Source: Melastoma dodecandrum (taxonomy: Eukaryota; Streptophyta; Magnoliopsida; Myrtales; Melastomataceae). Taken from it: DNA of 64,000 bases. Location of the stretch: contig JARUPY010000079.1 of NCBI GenBank assembly GCA_029817715.1, positions 2,356,001 to 2,420,000 on the forward strand, written 5' to 3'. The notes under the pieces were generated by a model. The model saw only the letters and a program-made list of their open reading frames with translations, made no database searches and was not told the origin of the DNA. This document shows, piece by piece, positions 55,470 to 64,000 of this stretch. Position 1 is the stretch's first letter, and the number at the start of each line of letters is the position of its first letter. The position numbers and the translations under genes were made by a program.

Positions 55470-57181
55470 ATGCAAATGGGATATATGCACGCTGTTGGTT
55501 CCAACAGTAATAGTCCACCATTATTTGATGGAAAAACTTCTCCAGCTGGCACAGCAGGATGGAGTTCTGGATTGCATCCCGAGAACCGAGGTGTTTAGGG
55601 ATCATCCGAAATGGTCCTCTGCTTCTCAGAGGACAAGATCTGAAAGTTGAGCATGGCAGCACGACTTCACTTTCTGATCAGGAAGTTGAAATCATCAAGC
55701 TGAATGCTATGGCTGTCAACTTTCTTCACTGTGCTCTATCTCCTATGGAGTACAACCGGATCTCTGCCTGTACCACAGCAAAAGAGATCTGGGATCGACT
55801 TGTTCTAACCCATGAAGGGACGGATCAAGTCAAGGAGACACGAATAAATCTGCTGGTCCAGCAGTATGAGGCCTTCAAAATGAAGCCTGATGAGTCTATC
55901 TCTGAAATGTATGATAGACTCAATACAATCATCAACAGCTTAGCCCTTCTTGGGAAAAATTATTCTAATGCTGAAATGGTGAGAAAGGTCCTCAGGTCTT
56001 TACCCATGAATTGGGAAGCTAAAAAGACCGCTATTGAGGAAGCCAAAGATTTAACAACTCTTAGGCTGGATCAGCTTATGGGTTCTCTTCTCTCCTACGA
56101 GGAAGAGAAACGGTCATCTGTGCCTCAGACGACCAAATCTATTGCCTTTAAGGCATCAGCTTCTACTGATGATGAATCACATGATATAGAAGCAGAAACT
56201 GATGAGGAGCTTTCCTTGTTAGTAAAGGGTTTGAACAAACTTCTTTACAAGAAACGCTTCAAACGAAGTGTTAAACCCAAGTCTTCTAACTTAGAGGACA
56301 AAAAGGGACCAGTATGTTACGAATGTAAGAAACTGGGACACATGAGGAATGAATGTCCTCTGTTGGCTGATAGGTCAAAATCTTCTCGAAACAGAAGAAG
56401 AGCCTTATTGGCTTGGAGCGATGAGGAGGACAATGAATCTGAGTCTGAGGAAGAGCAGAAGGCAAACCTTTGCTACATGGCTCGTTCCAAATCAGAATCT
56501 GATTCAGATGAAGAGGTAATCTCGACATCTATGTCTAATTTATCTTCTAATGATCTTAAAGGTTTTCTGACAGAAATCCTTGAGAGAGTTAAAGAGCTAT
56601 CCTCAAAATATCGCTCGGTGAAAAAGCAGAACAAGGTTCTGCAATCACAACTCACTTCTCTGCACAGAGAAAAGATTGCCTTGAAAAAGGATGCTGAGAT
56701 CTTCTGCACAGAAGCATCTCCTCTGATCAGATAACCTCTTCCTGAGGTATGGGACGAGCTACTCGTTCGTGACAAAGTGGTTTTTCCACTAGATGAGTCT
56801 AACAGAGGTTTATTACCTGAATGTCAGTCTCACAATTGTCACAGAAACAAATCTGAATGTTCAGATGATGTATGCTATGTGACACAGAACGCATGTTCTG
56901 TGATAAGTCCCAAAGTTGCACAGAAACAGAAGTCTGTGGTGCCACATAAATCTGAATCTGTGAAATGTTATACTTCTGAGCAGAAGCATAACAAATCTAG
57001 GATTAAAAACCTTGTCGGACCGACAGAAAAGGTTAAATCCTGTCACTATTGTGGCATGCTTGGACATATGATCGGACAATGTCAGATCAAGAAGTCTATA
57101 AGCATAACCAACGCGATTCTCTCACGGAACAAATCACAATCCTATGGAACCGGCTTAAGGTGGGTTCCTATTGTAACCTAA
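55470..57181 (+). pseudogene. Sirevirus-like gag, frameshifted, with stops
   Basis: Starts MQMGYMHAVGSNSNSPPLFD at 55470. A missing base in an A run near 55533 shifts the frame, and the reading continues SSWHSRMEFWIA. The long second frame (to 56732) has the copia gag core (AKEIWDRLVLTHEGTDQVKE, ISEMYDRLNTIINSLALLGK, LRSLPMNWEAKKTAIEEAKD) and zinc knuckle CYECKKLGHMRNEC, then an acidic Ser-rich stretch and a coiled coil. A TAA at 56732-56734 interrupts it. The same frame resumes to a second zinc knuckle, CHYCGMLGHMIGQC, near 57040 and stops at 57179. Two zinc knuckles and a long C-terminal extension are typical of this lineage. Confidence 0.88.
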
Positions 57182-57204
57182 CTTGTTCTTAATCGCAGGT
57201 ACAC

Positions 57205-60200
57205 TTGAAAACTAAAGCCAGGAAGGATGAGTGGTACCTGGACAGTGGGTGCTCACGCCACATGACCGGGGTTCATTCTAAGTTTTCAAGTTTGAAGTTA
57301 CAGAACGGTGGTTCTGTGACATTTGGCGATGATAGCAAAGGCTACATCAAAGGCATTGGAACTATCGGTAGTTCACAAACAATGCAAATAGACGATGTTC
57401 TACTTGTTGCAGGATTAAAACATAGTCTATTAAGTGTGAGCCAACTCTGTGATAAGGGTTATCAAATAACCTTTAACGCAGAAGGATGTTCTGGATCCAC
57501 AGACGGATCCGTTTGTTTCGTTGCTGAACGAAGAAAGAACGTCTACATCGTTTCTCAAGACAACCTCTTGTCTTCTGAGAAATGCCTTGTTTCTTACAAG
57601 GATGAAACAAATCTTTGGCATAGGAAATTGGGACACATCAATTTCCAATTATTGTCTAAGATTGCCAAAAGGAAGCTGGTACGAGGTTTACCGAAGCTCT
57701 CTTTTGAAGAGAACAGCTTCTGTGAAGCTTGTTCTTTGGGAAAACAAACCAAAGCTTCTTTTAAAAGCAAAGGTTATATTTCCACCTCAAAACCACTTGA
57801 ACTTCTCCACATGGACCTGTTTGGTCCCACCAGAACACAGAGTCTGGGCCTCAGACGCTATGCTATGGTGGTTGTGGACGATTACTCAAGATATTCTTGG
57901 GTAAGGTTCTTGGCTCATAAGAGTGATGCATTCGGTGCGTTCAAAAGCCTTGTCACAAAGCTGCAAAATGAGAGAGGAGCCTCTCTCAAAAGCTTAAGAA
58001 CTGACCATGGTACAGAATTTGTAAACCATGAATTCAAGTCCTTCTGTGACATGAATGGCATAGAACACACATTCTCTGCTCCTTATACTCCACAACAGAA
58101 TGGAGTTGCTGAGAGAATGAATCGAACTCTTCTTGATATGGCCAGAACGATGATGTGTGAAAGCAAGGTTCCACAGAATTTGTGGGCTGAGGCAATTAAC
58201 ACAGCATGTTATGTGTCTAACCGTGTACTTGCACGAAAGACACTTGACAAAACTCCTTATGAGTTGTACAAGGGCAAAGTCCCTAACATCTCATATTTCC
58301 ATCCCTTTGGAAGTCCTTGTTACATACTAAGACTTCCTAAGGACAATGTTGGTAAATTCGATGCTAGATCAGATGAAGGAGTTTTCCTTGGCTATTCTGA
58401 ATCAAGCAAAGCTTATCGAGTTTTCAACAAAAGAACTCTTGTTGTTGAGGAATCTATTAATGTCATCATTAATGACTCTCAATACACAGAGGAATCTGTC
58501 TTATCTGACAGGCTAAGTACGCAGCTGCCTGCTGCTGAAGTACAGAAAGAGAGCGTTGTCCCTCTTAAGACTAATTCTGTACAAATCCAGTCCGTCATTG
58601 GACAGGATGCAAACTCTGAGGGCCCCTCAGAGGATAATGATTCTGATAAGAATCTCTTGGACAGAGTGCCCACTCTGTACAAGAAAAGACACCCCATGGA
58701 GCAAGTCATTGGGGATGTACAGAAAGGAATACAGACGAGACGTTCTGTGAATCTCTTCTGTGAACATTCTGCGTTCCTCTCCCAAAAGGAACCAACAAGC
58801 ATTGATGAAGCTCTTGCAGATCCTAACTGGATCATTGCCATGCAAGAAGAGCTCAATCAATTCGAACGAAACAAGGTCTGGACGCTTGTTCAGAGACCGA
58901 AGGATCGTTCTGTTGTTGGAACCAAGTGGGTCTTCCGCAATAAGCTTGATGAATCAGGCTCTGTGGTCAGGAACAAGGCCAGACTCGTGGCCAAAAGGTA
59001 CTCTCAATCAGAAGGGATTGACTATGATGAGACTTACGCTCCTGTGGCGCGCCTAGAAGCTATCAGACTTCTGTTAGCTTATGCGTGTTTTAATGATTTC
59101 AAACTATTTCAGATGGACGTGAAAAGCGCCTTCCTGAATGGTGAGATCAAGGAGGAAGTCTACGTAGACCAACCTCCGGGATTTGAGGATCCTAAGAAAC
59201 ATGATCATGTTTATAAGCTTGATAAAGCTTTATATGGCTTGAAACAAGCTCCCAGAGCTTGGTATGAAAGGCTGAGCCAATTTCTTATTGAAAAGGGCTA
59301 TAGAAAGGGAAAGGTTGACACAACTCTTTTCCTAAAGAAGCACGGAACCGAGCTTCTGATTGTTCAGATCTACGTAGATGACATCATCTTCGGATCTACG
59401 AACAATACCTTATGTAATGAGTTCGCAGAACTCATGAAGGGTGAATTTGAAATGAGCATGGTGGGAGAATTAACATTCTTTCTGGGCTTACAGATTCGCC
59501 AAACTTCAGAAGGTACTTTCATCCATCAGGAAAAGTACACTAAACAACTTCTGAAGAAATATGAGTTGACCAACTCAAAACACTTGTCTACTCCCATGAG
59601 CACAAACGCTATTGTGGAGAAAGACGAATCAGGAAAGGATGCAGATCCTAGCCTCTACAGAAGTATGATAGGGTCCTTATTGTACCTTACTGCTTCCAGG
59701 CCTGACATTCTGTTCAGCGTCTGCCTTTGTGCTAGATACCAATCAGCACCAAAGGAGTCCCATTTAACACATGTTAAAAGGATATTTCGATATCTTTCTG
59801 GGACTACAAACCTAGGGCTCTGGTATTCCAAGAGATCATCATTTGATCTTATAGGGTACTCCGATGCAGACTTTGCTGGTTGTAAAATCGATTGGAAGAG
59901 TACTTCTGGAACCTGCCAATTGCTTGGAGATATGCTCATATCCTGGCACTCAAAGAAGCAAGCTTCTGTTGCATTATCAACAGCAGAGGCAGAATATGTT
60001 GCAGCAGCAAGCTGATGTGCACAGCTTCTATGGATGCGTCAACAACTTGAGGACTACGGTTTCAAGTTTGACAATATTCCAATACGGTGTGATAACACCA
60101 GTACCATAAATCTGACCAAGAATCCTGTTCAGCATTCAAGGTCTAAACATATAGAACTAAGACATCATTTCATTCGAGATCATGTCCAAAATGGTTCTAT

Positions 60201-60315
60201 TGCTGTGGAATATGTGAGCACAGAAACACAGCTCTGTGATATCTTCACAAAACCATTAAATTTTGAGAAGTTCTCAAAATTGCGAATGGAATTAGGGATT
60301 TGTTATCCCCTCTAA
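57205..60315 (+). pseudogene. Sirevirus-like pol (protease, integrase, reverse transcriptase, RNase H) with one stop
   Basis: Open from 57205 to 60012, then TGA at 60013-60015, then the same frame to TAA at 60313-60315. Order: protease [13 protein letters not shown]; integrase zinc finger [10 protein letters not shown]...CEACSLGKQ; integrase core with Asp in LHMDLFGP, Asp in LRTDHGTEF and Glu in [12 protein letters not shown]; reverse transcriptase [27 protein letters not shown] and [11 protein letters not shown]; RNase [11 protein letters not shown] and, after the stop, KHIELRHHFIRDHV and QLCDIFTKPLNFEKF. The stop lies in the conserved VAAASxCAQ stretch, where Cys is expected (TGC to TGA). 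The frame differs from gag, so expression would need a shift, or this copy is simply broken. The first codon used here is not an ATG. Confidence 0.93.
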
Positions 60316-60601
60316 ATGGATCTGATTGATCCTTATCGTGTGCATATTTGATTTGGTGAAAGATATGATTTTCAAAAATTATTTCCAATTTTATTATTTC
60401 CTGTTTTAAAAAAATTTTAAGACTTCCCTGCCAAAATCTTTTCTTATTTATTTTCTCCCTTTTAAAGCATCTTTGTACACACACACGTCTTCCCTCCATC
60501 TCAGAAACCCATTTTTCTCTCCCCCACGTTTTTTTTCCTCCGATCCTTCTTCGTCATCTCTTCCAAACCCTAACTTCTCTTCTTTGCTTCCTTCTGTCCT
60601 C

Positions 60602-62293
60602 ATGGCACCAAGAATCAAGAGAATGTGCGCTGCCAAAGCCAAAGCAAGGCGCTCTGCTAGACTCAGCACTGAGTCTCTGTCCGATCGGGACTCTCAGGAG
60701 ACCCAGTCTTCATTACAGGGGAGCGACTCTGAGAACGCAAGTCTCTCGTCGAAGGATACGAAATCCGTGTCCCAGCACTCTCCCCCCGAGAGTTCCAAAG
60801 CTCTGAATGCAGAGCAAGAAGTCATCCAGCCATCCACAAAGGAGGACCCTCCTGTACCTGCTAAGGAGGACCCTCCTACAGCAAAAATTTCTGAGCCAGA
60901 AATTGAGGAAATGGTGATTTCTCCACAAGGACAAGCTGAGAAAGAGGTCCCTATACCTCAGCGCGTAAGCCATCCTCTAGAGTCTCCATCTCTGGCTATA
61001 TTGCCCTATATTGAGACTCTGCCACCTCCTCCTCCTCTTCCAAAGCAGAAGTTGGCCCCAACTTCATCTAATGCTAAGGAACAGGCTGTGAACCCTCCTG
61101 CGGTCGCGGCACAGGAGAAAGGAAAGGCACAGAAACGCCCATCTGCGGAACCGCAGAAGGAGAACAAAAAGCGAAGAGGTACTCCTCTGACCTTTACTCC
61201 TGAAATTGGGGAGATCGTTTCTGCTGAGGAAATTCAGGCTGTGTTAGATTCTTCTGAGTCTCCTGCTAGAGATCTTGAGGATAGGAAAATCGTACCCTGC
61301 CGATTCATCAGATTCAGCTTCTTCTCTGAGCACTCTCTTGGGCGATTAGAAACTCTTTTCCGTGAGCTCTCTCTGGTTAACTTCTGTGAGCACAGAAGCC
61401 CTGTCTCTGCCTCCTTGGTTAGAGAATTCTACAGCCACATCACCTTTCACAGGGTGAACAAGATGATCAAGTACATAAAGGTGGTAATAGAGGAGAACAT
61501 CTATGTTTTCTCTCTACTTGATGTATGCAGGGCGTTCAGTGCAAGATACCACTCTCAGCTCCAGCCCATGGAGATATCCAAATCATCGGCGTATCGCAGG
61601 ATAACAGGGGCCGAAAGGCCAACAAAGTCCAGCGTATACCTGGAGAGCACGAAGCTGCCTCTAGAACTGCGCATCCTCCACCGTGCTGTTATGTACTGCC
61701 TCTACCCCCGGACTGGGAGCACAGACAGTATCATCACGAAGGACGCCACCATGATGGTGCATCTGCTGGAGGGACTTCCTGTCAATCTTGGATCGATCGT
61801 CTTTGAGCACATGGAGAGATGTGCAACTCTGCCTGATAAAGGACTACCCTATGGCCATATCATCATGAAGCTCCTGCAGACTTACTCTTGTGATATAACT
61901 CCCAAGAGTAATCAGGACACCATCCATGTCGAGCCTTTTGACGGTACGACACTTGATCATATGGGGTTTGTTTTTACAGGGTCAGAATGGGTTCCAAAGA
62001 GGAGCAAGGAGGAGCCATCCTCCAAAGAGAAAAGAGTTGCTGCACCTTCCAAGCGTAAGACTCGGGCGGACACCAGCAAGCAGAAGAAGATTGATACCAA
62101 ACAGAAGCATACTTCTGAGGCGTCCACTTCTGCTAATCCGAAAGAGTCACGCAAATTGGATAAGTGCATTGCTCAGCAAAAGGAAATTAAGACCCTGATT
62201 ACGAAGCTGCTTGTAGATCTTGCTGATCTCGCGGCATATATCAAGGGCAAGGATGATGCATCCTCCTCTCCTTCTGCAGAAGAAAGTGACTGA
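60602..62293 (+). CDS. env-like ORF of the Sirevirus-like element
   Basis: An open frame of 563 codons from ATG 60602 to TGA, about 290 bp after pol. The frame is open further upstream, but the leader there is pyrimidine-rich and MAPRIKRM is the natural start. Residues 1-230 are Ser-, Glu- and Pro-rich and basic, with LPPPPPLPKQK near 185. Residues about 230-430 are a folded-looking region (REFYSHITFHRVNKMIKYIK, CRAFSARYHSQLQPMEISKS) shared with plant transposon proteins annotated as putative plant transposon protein. The C-terminus is Lys-rich with a short coiled coil (IAQQKEIKTLITKLLVDL) and an acidic end. I see no clear signal peptide or membrane segment. Position and layout match the env-like ORF of SIRE1-type elements; the function is not known. 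Unlike gag and pol it is uninterrupted. Confidence 0.82.
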   Translation: MAPRIKRMCAAKAKARRSARLSTESLSDRDSQETQSSLQGSDSENASLSSKDTKSVSQHSPPESSKALNAEQEVIQPSTKEDPPVPAKEDPPTAKISEPEIEEMVISPQGQAEKEVPIPQRVSHPLESPSLAILPYIETLPPPPPLPKQKLAPTSSNAKEQAVNPPAVAAQEKGKAQKRPSAEPQKENKKRRGTPLTFTPEIGEIVSAEEIQAVLDSSESPARDLEDRKIVPCRFIRFSFFSEHSLGRLETLFRELSLVNFCEHRSPVSASLVREFYSHITFHRVNKMIKYIKVVIEENIYVFSLLDVCRAFSARYHSQLQPMEISKSSAYRRITGAERPTKSSVYLESTKLPLELRILHRAVMYCLYPRTGSTDSIITKDATMMVHLLEGLPVNLGSIVFEHMERCATLPDKGLPYGHIIMKLLQTYSCDITPKSNQDTIHVEPFDGTTLDHMGFVFTGSEWVPKRSKEEPSSKEKRVAAPSKRKTRADTSKQKKIDTKQKHTSEASTSANPKESRKLDKCIAQQKEIKTLITKLLVDLADLAAYIKGKDDASSSPSAEESD

Positions 62294-63122
62294 CCAGTCC
62301 TTTCAGAATCCGGCTTCTGAAAACTGATAAACTCTGGATCTGTTGTTTTAAAACTCACTCTTTTGAATTTCCTGCATGTTTGTGATTTGAAACTTGTTCA
62401 TGACATATCTTTTTGATATATGACTTCTTTGATGATGCAAAAAGGGGGAGAAGTAGCTAGCTCCCTGGAGAATTTTTTTTAGTTTTTAGGACAGGTGAAT
62501 TTTTAGTTTTTAGGACAGGTGTTGTGTTCTGCATTTTTCTTTGTGTTCTGTGTTTCTCTGTTTGCAGGTCATGAAGACGCTGAGGAGATTTCCTCAGTGT
62601 AATGCAGGTCTCAGCAGAATTATTTTCTGCTTTGAGAAATTCCTCGCCAGAACGATGCTTCTGGTTGAGATCAACTTGGGTTTGAGCAGAACTGCTTAAA
62701 CTCAGGGGGAGTCAGAGAACTTTCTCTGCTTATACTCTGGTCAGAGTATCACTTCTGTGTGACGTTCTGAGCTCTGATTAAAAAGGGTCATCTTAGAACT
62801 ACTCACCTGTTCAGGGGGAGTTATGACAGAATATTACTTCTGTCCATAATGCATGATATTGCAATTACGAGCGCTGATTTGATCAAATCATATAAATGCT
62901 CTAATCAATTTGGTTAATGAACATTAACTAATCTCGATCACTGATCTGAGCAAGCAATAATTTCGATCGAAATTAATCCGCTTAGATTCAGGGGGAGTTA
63001 TTACAGAAAGTAGCTTCTGTATCAACCATCTCGCAACAAGGAAATCTGTAAGACCATTAAAACCCTTTAATCATTACTCTCCAGATGAGCATGGTTTTGA
63101 CATCATCAAAAAAGGGGGAGAT
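62294..63122 (+). other. 3' non-coding region with five polypurine tracts
   Basis: GGGGGAG tracts lie at 62444-62450, 62705-62711, 62814-62820, 62991-62997 and 63114-63120. The last (AAAAAAGGGGGAGAT) abuts the LTR and is the likely functional one. Multiple conserved polypurine tracts are a known Sirevirus trait. Confidence 0.88.
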
Positions 63123-64000
63123 TGTTGATATAATCTGGTTTTGATGATGACAAAGGTTATGTATTGCTAATGTGTTATTTAAGTGTACAGAAGAACAGGT
63201 CTTCGGGTGTAGAAGCTGGTCTCTGTCATTCGTACAATACATAAAAGAGTTATGTGGAGTACTTCAACAGGGGAAATGATCTAACCATCAGAAATGGAGT
63301 TCTGAGGATAAGATCTACTATCGAATCCACTATCTCTGTTACAGAGATGAGCATCTGTGTCACAGTTGCTATAACTCTCCTTGCTGGAGTACTTGCTATG
63401 GTTTACAGAATGGTATTTCTGTGAGTGACGATTTCCTTCTTGGAGATTGTCCTATATGCGAGCACGTGAGATATTTATCTCACACAGGATCACGTCTAGG
63501 TTCATCTTTGGACCTTAAGTTATTTGGAAATATTTATTTCCTTAACTAACGTGATCTTATGTTTACGTAACTTGGCAATGACCTTATTAGGTTAAGATCT
63601 CCCTATATGGTGAGAATAATTCTACGAAGGGAATGTTTTCATATTATGGAAACTTATAATCCCAATGCCAAATTCGTATGAGAAAGAGTGCTGGTTCTGC
63701 TGTCGCAGCAAACAGCTTCTGAGCAGAAGTCGTTATCTCTTATTGAGCGATCACTTTGTTTAATTATTATCTAACGTAACTAAGGGTAATGCTTTATGCT
63801 TTTGGAAGTTTTCCCACAGGATTAAATCATGGAAAATATGGCAAGTGAATCAACTAGCCGTTGGGATTGATTGGGAAACTTCGTTCTACGGACAAGCTTA
63901 AGTGCAAGTGTGAAGCAACGATTCCAAGTCGCCGTTCTACCAAAAGCTTACTAGAATCCTTGTGCCTTCACCGTTGCAAAAGCTGAGAGCGTCCGTCGTG
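63123..64000 (+). repeat. 3' LTR of the Sirevirus-like element, cut by the window
   Basis: 878 bp starting TGTTGATATAATC, matching the start of 53917-55409. About 615 bp are expected beyond the window. Confidence 0.92.

Larger units (their letters stand above)
53917..64000 (+). mobile_element. Sirevirus-like Ty1/copia element, right end beyond the window
   Basis: Order: LTR (53917-55409), Met-tRNA primer site, gag (from about 55470), pol (57205-60315, integrase before reverse transcriptase), an env-like ORF (60602-62293), multiple polypurine tracts, and a second LTR from 63123 cut at 64000. An extra ORF after pol, a long gag with zinc knuckles, and several polypurine tracts are features of the Sirevirus/Maximus lineage. 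Few mutations and closely matching LTRs point to a recent insertion. The copy is preceded by the 3' end of another copy (52054-53916) that shares its first LTR. Confidence 0.92.

Overview
The window is nuclear DNA of a flowering plant. The evidence is intron-containing plant genes (a TenA-HAD thiamin phosphatase of the TH2 type, a neprosin-family peptidase, several germin-like proteins) embedded in plant-type transposons: Mutator-like elements with a plant mobile domain, Ty1/copia elements including a Sirevirus-type one, a Ty3/gypsy chromovirus and a TR-GAG-type element. I cannot name the species. No rRNA, tRNA, CRISPR or bacterial-type operon was seen.

Layout. 1-2000: repetitive DNA, namely an imperfect tandem duplication and then a field of TTAGTAA/TTACTAA words containing a 65-bp inverted repeat. 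2001-5579 (-): six-exon TH2 gene. 5.9-10.4 kb: a decayed Mutator-like element (MULE) with a broken transposase and a plant-mobile-domain gene whose 3' half is inverted. 10882-13089 (-): seven-exon neprosin-family gene, with all introns in phase 0. 15.2-32.4 kb: a germin-like cluster of one pseudogene (-), one intact gene (-) and two near-identical intact genes (+). The last two lie in a duplicated block of about 5 kb (A 19837-25018, B 30501-36181). After the duplication the copies were remodelled separately: A gained a 0.8-kb LTR-like insert and three tandem 351-bp units, and B gained a roughly 2-kb LTR-like insert. Between the copies lie a non-autonomous MULE with an 11-bp target-site duplication (TSD) and old LTR-retrotransposon debris.

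36.8-64.0 kb is a nest of retrotransposons. A decayed copia element on the minus strand (36847-47940) is interrupted by a complete gypsy chromovirus (38755-44747, TSD CCTCT) and by a 238-bp solo LTR (37442-37679, TSD GCATA). A gag-only element with two LTRs (48657-50375, TSD AATTA) follows. The window ends in a Sirevirus-like copia: a partial 3' end (52054-53916), a shared LTR (53917-55409), gag, pol, an intact env-like ORF, five polypurine tracts, and a second LTR cut by the window edge.

The cellular genes have no visible operon-like relationship. TH2 acts in thiamin salvage and thiamin monophosphate dephosphorylation; the germin-like and neprosin-like products are secreted apoplastic proteins. 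I did not find a convincing new biological system. The strongest unusual observations are the inversion inside the MULE's captured gene, the exactly resolvable nested insertions with TSDs, the gag-only element, and the LTR-internal-LTR-internal chain of the Sirevirus-like element.
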